Positions 48,815 through 61,512 of a stretch of 64,000 bases of DNA are shown piece by piece. Below the pieces are notes generated by a model. It ran no database searches. It was not told where the DNA came from and saw only the letters and a program-made list of their open reading frames with translations. This stretch comes from Epiperipatus broadwayi (taxonomy: Eukaryota > Onychophora > Udeonychophora > Euonychophora > Peripatidae), in NCBI GenBank assembly GCA_028023455.1, contig JAQFVV010000043.1, forward strand, positions 1,363,483 to 1,427,482, written 5' to 3'. Each line of letters begins with the position of its first letter. Within the stretch, counting starts at the first letter, position 1. The position numbers and the translations under genes are program-made.

Positions 48815-48958
48815 TACAAAAATGCACATAGAGAGCGTACCAATAGCTCTGGAGATAAGAGTGTTCTGGATAGAGATTTTAAATATTTCTCATAACCGCA
48901 CTTGTTAATTTACGAGCTTGTTAGAGCTATTGGTACGCTCTCTATGTGCATTTTTGTA
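48815..48958. mobile_element. 144-bp foldback/MITE inserted in a PLE
   Basis: Perfect 36-bp inverted repeats at 48815-48850 and 48923-48958 (start TACAAAAATGCACATAGAGA) surround a 72-bp centre. The reading of the host PLE breaks exactly here. A target duplication is not clear (TAAT/AAATT flanks). Confidence 0.75.
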
Positions 48959-48979
48959 AATTCATTATATATATATTTT

Positions 48980-49998
48980 TATAACTATATTATTCCCTAT
49001 TACTAAAATATCATCTACATATCTAAAATACACATTTATTTCTTTATTTATTATTCTATTCTTGACAATATGTAATTCCATTTCATTTATAAATATATTT
49101 TATAACCCATCCCTTATTTATATTCCCATATTCATCTTTACATTTAAAATATAAACTATTATGTATTAAATTTAACCCCTGTTCCATAATGTCAATTATT
49201 TCCATATTCTGTATATACATTTTTAATTTTTGTATTACAATTTTCATTTTTATTATATTTAACTTACCTATCATTTTGTCAGTATTTTTAATACAAAATT
49301 CCCCATACCCTATAACATTTGCAATCCATTTATTCATATATCTATAGAATTTCTGTAAAATGAAATTTGTAAAGTTAAATAATAATCTTAATGTGTTATC
49401 CTCTTTTTGTGTTTTTACTTTAGAAAATACATATGGATCTTCATACATTGACGGATATAAAAATCCATTCTTATTTTTATCAATAATTCCTTTCCCTTCC
49501 ATTTTATGTAATATTTCTATATATCTCTTTTTTATATTATTAGTAGGATCTTTACACAATTTTATATATCCTTTTTTTATCTCATTTTCTATCTTATCTA
49601 TATATTCTTTAGAATGCATTATTATGAATCTACTATCTTTATCTTCTTTACATAACACTATATTCTCTTTTACATATATTTCTTATTTCTTTAGTAGTTC
49701 TTTTATGTTTATATTCCCTTTGTGAACATTTAATATTTCTTAATTGCTTGTTCAATAAGTAGTTCATTTTTCTTTTATCTGCAGTAGAAATATTTGCTAA
49801 TTCTATGTCGGTAGTTATTTTCTTTTTAATATCTTTATCCACAAATGGTATAAAATAAGGAGACTTACTTAATAGTTGATTTTGCTCCATTGAGAATTTA
49901 TATTTTGTTAGATTTATAAAATTATCCTTTATTCTGTTATTATAATTAATATATCCTTTACATTCTGTCACTTCTTTATCTTTATTCAAATATTTCAT
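48980..49998 (-). pseudogene. PLE reverse transcriptase domain
   Basis: Two consecutive minus frames (49998-49648 and 49658-49083), then a third. Visible blocks are SKEYIDKIENEIKKGYIKLC with KDPTNNIKK ('YxxKmxxmLxxxxYxxLxxDPTxxi'), a degraded 'LPKIHK..LRPIV' region (KVKTQKEDNTLRLLFNFTNF), and the catalytic FRYVDDILVIGNNI (YVDD at about 49010-49024). Lysine- and isoleucine-rich codon use follows the local AT bias. Confidence 0.8.
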
Positions 49999-51654
49999 CC
50001 ATATCCATTTCCTATTATATTTAATATATATTTTATGGCTTCATTTTTGCATACATCCATTTAAATAAACCATTAATTTATCCCACACATTTATTTTTAT
50101 TAATGACTCTTTTATAACAACCTTTAAATTCTTAAATTTATTAATCTTCTTATATAAAATACTGTATTTTTCATCAATAAAAAAAAAAAAAGGTCAATTG
50201 ATTTAACGAATGATTGGGTAATGGATAAAGAATGGGAAATAGTATAAAGGAAAATATAAATAAATTGATAGAAATAATGAATTATAGGAAATGTCACTAT
50301 ATATGTAATATACGTGTTAGTATTAGTAGGAGGTATTATATTAAAAAGGGTAAAAAATTTAGAATTACCGAAAAAGGCTTTTATATATATAATTATTATG
50401 TTGATGTATTTGTAAATTATTATTATAATATAATAAAGGTTTATATTGCATTTTATTGATTATGTAACCTTAAAATATAGATTTAACAATGGAAGTTTAT
50501 GTGAATAAATGTATCTTTATTATATGTATGTCTTTGCTAAATACATCATGAATAGTAAAATATAACTAAAAATAACTATACCCTTCTTCATGGTTCATCA
50601 GTTATCTTTTAATGCTATTGATAATAACAGTAATTTCAAATTTTATTAAGTAGAAAATATACTAAAATTATTATGTGACCGTAAATCTACCCAAATATGT
50701 GATGATATAAATTAATAAAACATGAAAGTCAAATTAGTTTAAATAAATATAAAATATGTTTTATTTCCATTAAAAATAATAAATAATATAAAATAAATAG
50801 TAATAATTAGACATTTTTGTTGAATACTTCTTTTGATTACGAAATTAAATTATAAATTCAGGGAAAGTTTTTATATCTTATTATGTGTCAATAGATCACT
50901 ACATGTTGTTAAAACAATCTAAAATGTTATTAAGGAAGGTTGTGTAAAATAAGTATAAATGTGTTTTAATAAAGAAAATAATTATAAATGTAATAATTTA
51001 ATATGTTTTATTTAGCCATTATCTTGTACAAACAACTGCATCAATCTTTATTCATATCCATTTCATTAATATGGACATCATATTATTTAATATCTAGTTT
51101 TATCTCCTATATTGCTTCCTTGAATTCTTCTACACATATCCATGGCTTTAAATAACAATGTATTCATATGCAATATATATCATAGGAGGCTTGTTGTACT
51201 AAATGACAATAAAAACATCAAATAACTAATAATAATAATACTCATTACCCCAGAAGATGGTAAATATTTTAAAACGAGAAACCATGAAATCACAAGAAAT
51301 AAACAGTGTATCTCAATATGCCATATTTTTAATCAATAAATATTTAAAAATGAAACATTTTTTTGCCCGAGATGAAATAAAATTCTGTAAAAATAAGACT
51401 TAAAAAAACTGATCTAATTTCTAATTGGTATGAGGCCAGTCTACTTACTATGACTTAATCTTCTTCACAGAAATGACAAGTTTTCTGTGCATATGCTGCA
51501 TTTTACATGCACATGATAAAGTGATCAAATAATCGTTAGATTCTGTTCAAAAATTTATTATCATGCTTTTTTAACATTGTGTGTAATTTGAATCATGCTG
51601 ACATATATTAAAAATACTGCTCTGCAATTCCATTTTGTTTGACACCTTTTTCTT

Positions 51655-51820
51655 CATTGTCCTTTTGGAGCCTAATGATCTCCCATCCATCATTCTTTTG
51701 GAGCTTAATGTTTCTTTGAATGCATCAAATTGCCCCCAAAGAAGCTTTCTTTAAATGCATCAAATGCCTCCAAAGGAATGATAGGACCCATGTTGAGAAT
51801 TACTGATTTAAATAAAGACA
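51655..51820 (-). mobile_element. Possible hAT end fragment
   Basis: Reverse complement of 51795-51818 reads CAGTAATTCTCAACATGGG, resembling the hAT terminal CAGTGGTTCTCAACCTGGG. Nearby CCAAAAGAATGAT and CCAAAGGAATGAT units repeat. No partner end or target duplication is found. Confidence 0.35.
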
Positions 51821-52017
51821 AAGGACTAAGAGATTTTGCAAATGGCAGCATTAATAGTCAGAAGTTGAAGGAAGTAAAGAACTGTTTAACACTCTCTGCT
51901 CTGTCACTTGCATTTTCAATAAATTTTCAAAAATTAAATAATCGGAATTGTGTTCTGCCAATATTCTACAGATTGCCTCTAAGTCCAACATTATGGAGAG
52001 GGAAGAGAATGATTTGA
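51730..52017 (+). CDS. Unassigned 95-codon ORF
   Basis: The reading contains KGLRDFANGSINSQKLKEVK and LPLSPTLWRGKRMI. I do not recognise it, and it overlaps the possible hAT end at its start. It is in intron 2 and in the sense orientation, but no splice signals make it a plausible exon and it does not continue the BLOC1S4 reading. Confidence 0.15.
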   Translation: MPPKKLSLNASNASKGMIGPMLRITDLNKDKGLRDFANGSINSQKLKEVKNCLTLSALSLAFSINFQKLNNRNCVLPIFYRLPLSPTLWRGKRMI

Positions 52018-55000
52018 TTCAAAAAGGCTAATGATATGAGATCTGAGCTTCTACTTATTCCATTTGAATAGGAAATAGTTGGTCCAAGAATTTTATTACC
52101 TTTATGTAATATGCAGAAGCACCTTTTTATTAGAATAACGTCATGAAGCACTATATTAAAAATGTTTTTTCCTCTAGCAGCTAAAGTTGGCATTGCCATT
52201 GACACAATCAATTAAACCATATGGATTTTTTGTTAACTTTATTATATTTTTCATATGTTTATGTATTAGTAAGTGAAATTAAATTAACAGATTAGAACAT
52301 GCATATGTTATTTGATGGAAGTGGCTCAGATAGTTTTATACTATAGCACTTACCACTAAATATGTAACGCCTTATATACATTAACCAATAATGCTGGTTT
52401 TATTTTACATTCTGCAGTTTTTTTGAAAAAATATGCAATATATATTGTACCCTCACTTCTCGATATATGATATAACTTAAAAATATGACTAGCTCAATTA
52501 AATCATTATGCTTAGCTAAAATATGTATAACTATCTTTAATATATTTTTATAATACTATATCTTATCAAATTTATTATAACTTATCAAAAATTAATATAG
52601 TTCAATATCATCTAAGTAATTAAATAAGTATTTACTAAAATCATGAGACTGTGAAGTTACAATTGGTAATTGAATTTACATTGAGCCAATGTCTTCCCAA
52701 GACATTATCTCAATGGCATAAGAATACTAATTACATCTTTATTTCATTACTACATCTACAGCACTCTTATGTCTTTTATAAATTAACTACCTTTCATAAT
52801 AATAGATAAATAAATCTCAATCTTTTGTTAAGGAAATATAATTAAATAATCTCAGGTTCTTCTAATTATCTTAAAGTAATAATAATTCATGCAGATAGGA
52901 ATGATAAGGGATTTAATATCAAACCTAAATACACTTAACTCACTCCTATAACACTAACTAACAAGAATAATCTTTATTGTATAACTTAATCTTATCTATT
53001 TTATTATACTATTAATTATTAAGAAAATAAGTAAATCATATACATGTCTTTCATTTCCATATAGCATCTTAATTTTAAAATATACTAAATTCTTATAATT
53101 TAACAATCTGTGGCAATAAATAATATTATACTCTTATATTGTGTATTATAATTACTTTCTGACCATTATAATATTATATGTTAATGTCAATCAATTTCTA
53201 TAAATTATATTAAGAAAATATTGTGTTTCTTTCTAAAATAATAATAATAATAAATTCATATTGTGCAAATATTATGTTTATTCAAATTATCTGTTGTCAA
53301 ATGCTGTGGTGTAAAATAATGAATTCGACACATTTTAAAACAAATTAACAAATTTATTTACATCAACTTTAACCAATAACTTATTTACACTATTTACATT
53401 AAAAGTGGAAACCAAAGAAAATAAAAAAATAATAATACAAGTTTTTTTTTTACACTGTTACTATTTCCATAATCATAAATAAATAATTTATACATTCTTT
53501 AAATGTTTTATCAACAACATTTAATTAAGTTGATGAACTTAAATTTTAATAGATATCATTTTGTCATCAATTAATACAAGAAAATTTTATGTAAAATATC
53601 CTAAAATGTAGCACATGTAAATAAACAAACGTTAACAATTAAAATGCTACTTCACCTAAGTATTTCTGCTATTTATATTATAATGTACTAATATGTATTA
53701 CATTTACTATTAGCATTACTCCAATGTCAAATAATGTATAAACTGATATAACTTTGTAATATAATAATCATTATTGATTATAATTATTTATTTCATTCTA
53801 ATGTAATTTCATACTACATGTCTTACCAAAATATGCAATACGTATATGTTCTTTTAAAATAATCTTTAAAATTATTCAACAATTACCGATTTTATAAGGT
53901 ATTATATTAAATAAAATTCTATGATTCTTTTCTAGTTAAACCATTACTCTTTTTAACTTGTTATTCCTATTCCTTCCTAATAAACTTCTATCTACAAATA
54001 TCATTTTAACCTTATTCAACTTCAGAAAAACAGATGACCAATTTTAATAAAAAAAAATAATAATTATCCAAACTCTCTTATACTTCATCATCTATATCCG
54101 ATAAACCTTAAATCAAAATATAAATTTCTATGTAAAACTAACTTAACTTTTCTAATAAAATAAAATAAAATATAGATTTTTATATCTCTTACTAACTTGA
54201 AAAGAAAAATAACTTATACCAATATAATAAATCTCATTCCTAATATTGTAATAGAAACATTAAAATTTATCCACGAAAGAATCATATAATTGTTTCTAGA
54301 TTTCTCATATTACGTTGTATTAAATTTACATCATAAATTCAAAGTATACATATTAAAATAAAACTGTTATTACTAATCTTATGCGTGTATATTATTTAAA
54401 TATTTATACATTCATTCAACAATCAAATAATATTTGGTTGATCTAAAGAAAACATATCAAAATACATCAAATTATTATTATTATATAATTTTTACCATAA
54501 ATGATACTCTAATGTACAGTCCGCCATACGATGTTCTCCAGGATTATAGTTTTACAAAATAATTTCACATTTACACTCAACAATTATTCTTTAAAATATT
54601 ACGTCTTAAATAATTATTAAAATAAACTTTATGCAATAAAATGTTATATTAATATTTAGTTATTTTTTTAAAAAATGTAAATGTACCTTTCCTATCTTGA
54701 ATAAATTAATAATTAATTAAATATTTATGTTAGTTAATAAATAAAAAACATATTACATAAAATCCAACGGTGTCTTCTTTCACCCATAATTGTTCTTTTT
54801 CCTAGGCACAAACTTTCACCACACATTACTTTCTTTTCCGGTACATCACGTGTTTTAAAAGTTTTTATAAAAAATATAAAAAAACGTTCTTTTTTTTTAA
54901 AAAAAAATAAAATAAAAGTCAGTTCCACCATAAACAAAATAAAATTAAAATAGTTTATAGGATCCAGATTCATTTCTTTAAGGAAAATTATTTAAAAGTT

Positions 55001-55744
55001 ATTATTTTTAGAATTAGTCAATAGTTTATAAATTCTTATTTAATTATTCTAAATTGACTTGGATATCCACGTATATTTTATTTGCGCATTCCTTAACAAA
55101 ATAATTTAGGTAAGATTAATTTTTAATTCTTCTGTACGACCAGCGTTCAGACTTTAATAATATAATAATTTTACTTATAGGTATTTCTCGGCCAATTAAA
55201 CTTCCAATTTATTTGCCTTTTAAAACTATTAAAATTTAGTCTTTTAAACCACAAAGACTTCACCAGGCAAGTATTTATACAATTACTGTTAATTTCCATA
55301 TCTTTACTAAGATATATACCTAAATTTATAATTTACAAATACTTTCTTCATAAAGAAGTATTTCTCTTTCTTTAAAATATTTGTCTTTATAAAAATTAAT
55401 TACAATTAACTTTTAAATTTATATAATGTCCTACATATTACTTTTATCCATCTAGTAATTCTCCTAGTTAATCCAGCGTTTGTTATATTTTTAGTATAAA
55501 GTCTCCAATACATTTTATCCTTATACGATGTCTTCATGACTATTTGATAGTAAATTGAGCTTCGATAGAGACGATCAATAGGAAATTATAATTAAATTAG
55601 CACTGCATATTTGACGGTAAAACTTTTTATAAATTATTTAAAACCACTCTCTTATAATTTTTAAAATGACTACGAGAGCGTCTATAATTTTACTTAGCTA
55701 TTTCTAATAGCACACTTTTCTTTAAAAATTACAATCATAATCCC

Positions 55745-55800
55745 CTCCGAACAATTGAACCTTGGTTTTATACCGGAATCAACTCCCCACTTGATTGGTA
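55745..55800 (-). promoter_or_regulatory. Isolated TATA-type promoter-like sequence
   Basis: The minus strand reads CCGGTATAAAACCAAGG, then TCAATTGTTCGGAGGGGA about 25-30 bp downstream, in a small GC-richer patch of a very AT-rich region. It looks like an LTR or other retroelement core promoter. I could not find matching LTRs. Confidence 0.3.
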
Positions 55801-56929
55801 AATTAAACAATCAACTTGCTAGCCTATTTACATATTTTACCAACAATACAGAATTAAAAATAAATAATGACTTATTTAATATTTATTATTTATTACATTA
55901 TTAAATTCTTAAATTAATCTTTATCATTTATTTAAATTCATTAAACATTTTTTTAAAATATACTTTCTTACTTTATTTCACTTTCAACTTTTATAAGATT
56001 ATTTTTATAAACAAACTAAGTCTATTTTTATTCGTTATGTTTTTTTAAAAACAGCATTTTAAAAATCAGATTTAATGTTTCACATTAATTATCTTTATTT
56101 TTATCTCGTGATAGCCAATATAATACTTATAATTTTTATAACAGAATTTTTAAAATAGTTTTGGCAACTTTACTAAAAAACTCACAAGCATGTGTGTATA
56201 TGTCTAACTAACATCTATTTTACAACACAGATACAAACGCTTGTAATAATCTAAAAATAAACTAACAATTTCATTTTTTAAAAAAAATAAATATTTTTAA
56301 AATAAATAATATATTATAACAACTTTTAAGATAATAATTCGATATTATTAAAATCAAATATTAATCTTCTATTATGTACTACTAATAATTAAAATATTTA
56401 TATACACCTATTAAATATTAATCTTTATCAACAATAAATATATGCATTTAATTTTAACTTGTCTTTTTAAAAACTTTTAGCTTTAAACATTTATTTATTA
56501 AATTTTAATGCAGTATTAATTATGGCCAGTTTTCCCAACCACATACTATTATCATCTTTATTGAAACGTCTCTCTTAAACATCAGCACAATTTTTACATA
56601 TCAAACACTCATAAATTACTTTAATTACACTTTTTGAAAGATTGTTATTAACAAAATTAACATCATATAGCTAAATATATCTTAAATTTAAAATTTTTTA
56701 AACAGATTGATATAACAATTTATGGAGACCCATACAAAAGGGCACAATATAAACAACTTAAAGTTTAGTATTTTACATAGCTCTCTTCAACTATGTTCTT
56801 AAACAATGAATCTGTAATGATTAAAAAGTCAATAATGAATCATCAACATTTTTAACCCTTATCAATCTTCTTAAAGATTAAGATCCATTCAAGTTTAACA
56901 GTTTTCAGTTAAATAGCTTGTTTTTTCAT

Positions 56930-57115
56930 TTCACTTCAGCAAATTTTTTACCTCATCCATCTCACAATCTAGATCTTTTATAATATCTTGGGATCCAATT
57001 GATTTTCTTATATTCCGCATAGCTTCATTTTGACTTCTCGACTTTTTCAATGTTGTCAATATCTGGGGGATTTTTCCATCGTCCCCCTTTGCCGTTCTCA
57101 ATATCCATCATCATG
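56930..57115 (-). pseudogene. RTE-type LINE C-terminal fragment
   Basis: The minus strand reads DIDNIEKVEKSK, then a stop, SYAEYKKINWIPRYYKRSRL and GKKFAEVK, equivalent to 'IxxLKWxWAGHxxR...WxPRxxKRxRGRPxxRWxDxixxxx'. It covers only about 60 codons. Confidence 0.55.
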
Positions 57116-57239
57116 CTGACTAATCTGTGTTGATGAGAAGCTCATTTTGCTTTCGGTTTTCATATGAATAATCACTATCACAGTGGTAAGAGCTGGAGTG
57201 ACAAAAACATATGGAGTGGTTATTAGGAATTTATTTTGC

Positions 57240-57710
57240 TTAGTTGTTTTAAGACCGCAGCTATTACAAATACTAACAATAAAATAAACAAAAAAGGATT
57301 ACATTCTTAACTTTCAAGAAAAGGAGGAGAAAAAGAAACAAATGAACCTAAAGCTGGCTATTTATGTTAAGAGTGATTAACAGACTTCACAAAAAAAGTA
57401 TTTTATGGTGAACTTAAATGTTGGACAGCGTTTTTTAAAAAATCCATTAAAGAAATACAGCATTCATCGAGATAAAATATGGATAGAATATAATAGAGAG
57501 CTAAAATTGTATAAGTCTTGAATTTTTTATGAAAGAAAAGTTTGCTTCTAAATCCGTTAAAAGTAATGCTGCAAGAGGAACAGCATATGGATAGTTTTTA
57601 CCGTTATTGCAAAACTTATAACTTTTTTTTATTGTACCTCTCTCCTTTCTCTTTTTTTTTCTAGAGCTAGGATGGCCTTACTTATTTATGAGTGTCTGTT
57701 AATTGTGATA
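57240..57710 (+). pseudogene. LINE 3' end, same family as 5.4-7.7 kb
   Basis: A degraded YGELKCWTAFFKKSIKEIQH near 57410-57470, then WIEYNRELKLYK (the 'WExxAxdRxxWR' block), and a 3' UTR with GGATGGCCTTACTTATTTAT near 57670. It matches the end of the upstream LINE and stops about 60 bp before exon 3 of BLOC1S4. Confidence 0.6.
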
Positions 57711-57771
57711 TATATATATTATTTTAATTGGTTATAAAATGAATTTCTTCTTAAAATTTTGTTACTTTTAG

Positions 57772-57873
57772 ATTAGGGGAGACTCAACACTTTGCTTAAA
57801 TAGGACACTTCCTGAGATCTATGCTAAAAGCCAAGAATTGGAAACTATCTTTGAAAGAATAGATGAATTAGAG
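57772..57873 (+). CDS. BLOC1S4: BLOC1S4 exon 3 (gene continues beyond window)
   Basis: A 102-nt exon of 34 codons, phase 0 at both ends, between acceptor ...acttttag (57771) and donor GAG|gtaaat (57874). It reads IRGDSTLCLNRTLPEIYAKS and then a heptad-like IFERIDELE, matching the family segment 'LRGDS...VPRIHAKAAEMRRIYSRIDRLE'. The next residues expected in the family (AFVxMV..., then the second half of the coiled coil and the C-terminus) are not found in the remaining 6.1 kb. At least one more exon should therefore lie to the right. The acceptor is 72 bp downstream of a degenerate LINE 3' end. Confidence 0.9.
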
Positions 57874-58639
57874 GTAAATTTTATAGCATTAAGATGAATC
57901 AAATTTGCTTATTAAATGCCTCCTACTTTCTTTTTTTAATACTGAGAGTCTAATATAGGTAAAACAGCCTTTAACTGTTTATTGCAGTGCAAAAGTTCTC
58001 CAGCATCCATCCATAATGGAATAGTGAAGGAAAATTCAATATTTAACCAGATTAGTTATATGTTAATAAGAATTTGTTTTGTTTTTTTGTTACTATTCTC
58101 TAGTGACGAGAAGCTAGATACCCATATTTTGACCAATAATTGGTAGGTAGCTGAATTGTTAATAAGTCAGCCATCTGGAAAAATTCTAAGCCTACTAGAC
58201 CTGTATGTTGTAATGATAGGTACTTAGCCAAATATGGCGTTGCTCTATGTTATTACAAGTTATTTGAAATCCAAATTAAGAAATAGAGCGAATATTTTTA
58301 AAACAAAATAAAACTAGTGAAAAGAAGAGATTCTCTTGATTGTTGATTTACACAAACTCAATTTTGATAAAGTAATAATAATAAAAATAATTTACTGAAA
58401 TAGTTGTAAAACTGCCCATATCTTAAAAATAATACGTGTGGTTATAAAGAAATCATTCATATTCTCTACGCATTGAATATTAGCATAGGAGGGGAAAATA
58501 AACAATTTATGCCTTCTTATGGAAGACAAGAAAAGAATATGGACATGTAAGTAAAGCTTGAATAAAATTCAAATTAAATAGTTTAGATACAAATTTCCAA
58601 AAGTCGGAAACAAATTTTTGTACTTTTAAAAAAAAAATT

Positions 58640-58740
58640 ATCATTAGAAACCAGTCAACACTTAGACAATCTCAATATAGATAACAATATCAAACTGTTG
58701 TCATAGCAACTTCCTTTTAACAAAAAAATATATATATTGT
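58640..58740 (+). repeat. Family A fragment
   Basis: CCAGTCAACACTTAGACAAT, TAACAATATCAAACTGTTGT and CATAGCAACTTCC match 13503-13562. The hammerhead-like motif is not included. Confidence 0.6.
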
Positions 58741-59254
58741 ATAAATCTGTTTAAGCTTAATTAAAGGTAAATCCTATAATATGATTGAAAAACAAATGAA
58801 TAATAATAATTATCAAATTTAATTAAAGTTAGAATAAAAAAAAAAAAACAAGCTGATATTGGGTAGTAATATAATATCTCATTATGTATTGGAAATGACT
58901 ATATATACTGGATAATAAAAGAAGTAAGGGGAAGATATTGGCAAAGTGTGCATCAAGAGTATCATGTAACTTATAAAATTTAAGGAATCTGTCAAATTGT
59001 GAAAAGATTCAGAGTTATAACAGTTGTCTCTCACCATTCTAAATCAATGACTATTATTCCTCTTCAATAAATACAGCTATTAAAATAGTTTTCATTACTA
59101 ATTTAAACACAGCTATAATGATAAATTTTTGTAAGATTGAAATGACAAAAATTGTATTCTTAATTAACTGGAGTATACCAGCTGAAGCCTGAGTAATGTA
59201 GCTCTTGCAGCAGTAAAAAAGCCTGTAATGAGCCTAGTAGGTGATGGGGTAAGA

Positions 59255-59574
59255 CAGGGGTCCCCAACCTTTTTGCACTTAAGAGCACATTCTGTAATAC
59301 CGGCGAGGTGGCGGGCACCATTTATTTTTTTCAATGTAAATTTATAGTTGGATATTGTTAATAATATGCATAATGTACAAAAAAATATTTATTTCAAAAA
59401 TAAAATTTTAACATATAATTATGCCCTACAATTTGATTACAATGTAATACAATAATGTATAAGAAATTTTAAAAATGAAATTTATTTGTATCAGATAAAT
59501 AATTTTTTATCGTGTTCAAATAGCGGCAGGCACACATAAAATGGTGCCCGCGGGCATAGGGTTGAGGACCCCTG
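59255..59574. mobile_element. Non-autonomous hAT element with exact 8-bp target duplication
   Basis: Terminal repeats CAGGGGTCCCCAACC (left) and CAGGGGTCCTCAACC (right, reverse complement), with matching TGC a few bases further in. The exact 8-bp duplication GGGTAAGA stands at 59247-59254 and 59575-59582. The 320-bp body is AT-rich with no ORF, except for GC-rich ends (CGGCGAGGTGGCGGGCACCA; GTGCCCGCGGGCATAGGG). All hAT hallmarks are met. It sits in intron 3 of BLOC1S4. Confidence 0.93.
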
Positions 59575-61019
59575 GGGTAAGATGTAGCTATTGCTTTTCT
59601 GCAATAGAATTGTTTTCTCATTATCTGCAGTTACGTAACCTGCCTATTGAAGGAGAAGATTATTGATGGTAAGAAGAAGCTGACCCGAATCAAACAACAT
59701 ATATGCATTTAATTTTGATACAGAATACAAAGTGTTTAAATTTTAAGTTGTCAATGAAGGCATAAAAATATATCTGATATTAAGTTTAGTGAGTTAGTAA
59801 AGAAGCTGTGATTAAAACATGTAAATAAGAGACTTCACTAATTAAAAAAAACTATTTATATATTTTTGGCGGGAGTATTAAGAATTGTCTTAAGTTATAC
59901 GTGTGTGTGTGTGTTTACAAATACTGATAATGTAAGGTGAATAGACATTGTTATATACATTTAATCATCATTTTTCTTTTTCTAATTATTTTTGTTATTC
60001 TATTAATAAGCTAATAATTTTAATATTGAAAGTGAATGCGTTGGAGAGAAAAATTTTGAAATAGGTGGAAGCCTGTCTGAATTTTATTAATTATCGTTGC
60101 CTATTTTTCCCCATCATAAGTGCCTTAAAAGGATTGCAGTGATCTATAAATGTGCAATGTTAATATTCCTCAATTGTCATAAATAAACTATTTTTGTTAA
60201 TTTTTTACTTATCTGCATTGTTCTTAACTTATTGATCCTATACCAAATGTATAATCGTGAGAAATAATGTTTTGGGTTGTGGGAAAGGTTTAGATGTTAT
60301 TGGGAAAAATTGGGATGATGTTGCCATAGGGTATTAATAGATGTTCTTCCTGAGAAAAAATGGTGTTAAAATTTAAGGGATTGTATTTAACGAGCAAAGA
60401 TTCTGCAGTTAGTGTCACATCTTAAATAAAGTAAATTGATTTGGAAAATTTCATTCAGCTAAATTTTATATAGATGGTATTAGTAGATCAAAGCAAAATA
60501 AAAATAACAGTAGCTAATTCTCCATACAGTAATGCCACCAAGTGTGTACTTTAGTAATCGATGGATGCAAGAAGGTTTGTGCATAAAATCTCTAACTAGT
60601 GCCTATTCATCCAATATCTCCAAACCAGTTTCTAGCTTGGGACACTGCACTTAGATCTTAGGATTTAATGCAACTCTCCAACAGCCATCTTTTACCTGGT
60701 TAGGTAACTATGAAGCTAGGAGCTCAAGATGAAAACTCAGTACTGTTTTCAATCCAAGCTCATTCGCTTTTATAATCATATAGATCTGAACTCAGTTCAG
60801 CATCTAAAAATTTTAGCGTCTTTGGTTTTTCAAAAACCACAGTCACCATTATTCCGTAGGTGTAAAACTGTCAAATCATCACATGATCACCATTTCATAT
60901 GCCTACACAGACTGTTAATAACAGTGGCAAACTCTCCATACAATAATGCCACATAGGGCGAGCGTTAATAATCATTAGTTGCAAGAAGGTATCAGCCTAA
61001 AAGCCCTATCTAGTACTCA

Positions 61020-61080
61020 CTCGTCCAATATCTCCAGACTAGTTTCTAGCTTGTGGCTTTTATAAGCGAGAAGCCTTGGA
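61020..61080 (-). repeat. Decayed hammerhead in a minus family B copy
   Basis: The minus strand keeps AAGCCACAAGCTAGAAAC, TA, GTC and TGGAGATA, but the first core box is CTTATAA. Not expected to cleave. Confidence 0.6.
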
Positions 61081-61512
61081 TTTAAGAGCACTGCACCTAG
61101 GTCTTGGGATCTAATGCAATTCTCTATCAGCCATCTTTTATACTATTTAGTTAACTATAAAGCTAGATAAGGATTTTATGCACAAACCTACTTGCAACCA
61201 TTGGTTAATAAGTCTTGCACTTAGTAGCACTACTGCATGGAGAGTTTGCTATTGTTATTAACAGCCTATGTAAGCATAATATTGTGATCATGTGATATTT
61301 TGATGGTTTTATACATATCCTACCCATGGGATGAGATATTAAACTGAGTTCAGATCCATATAACTATACAAGTAAATGAACTTGAATTAAAAAAAAATAT
61401 TATTGGGTTTTCATCTTGGGCTCCTAGCTTTATAGTTAACTAAATAGGTAAACGCTGGCTGCTGGAAGATTGCATTGGACCTTAAGATATACAGTGCTCT
61501 CAAATCCAAGGC

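Larger units (their letters stand above)
47750..50455 (-). mobile_element. Penelope-like element with inverted terminal arms
   Basis: A nearly whole but dead PLE on the minus strand in intron 2. RT and GIY-YIG segments run from about 49998 to 47932. The 3' end (47750-47985) is present again in inverted orientation at 50185-50455, giving the element a TIR-like look with arms of about 235-270 bp that share ACGAATGATTGGGTAATG and AAAAAGGCTTTTATATAT. Such inverted terminal copies are known for PLEs. Several stops and an inserted 144-bp foldback element have destroyed the ORF. Confidence 0.85.
46963..57771 (+). other. BLOC1S4 intron 2 (about 10.8 kb)
   Basis: Inferred from the GTAAGA donor at 46963 and the AG at 57770-57771. 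It holds a whole but decayed Penelope-like element (47.75-50.45 kb) and LINE ends near its 3' side. From about 50.5 to 55.7 kb it is extremely AT-rich, and apart from the possible hAT end near 51.8 kb I find nothing to annotate. Confidence 0.75.

Noticed and set aside
49360-49725. 121-codon plus ORF, hydrophobic and F/I/S rich, membrane-protein-like
   Set aside because: It is the antisense of the PLE reverse transcriptase; lysine codons read backwards give F/L and mimic membrane segments.
48980-50455. PLE inverted arms as TIRs of a DNA transposon
   Set aside because: The interior codes for RT with YVDD and a GIY-YIG nuclease, and the arms are copies of the PLE 3' end.
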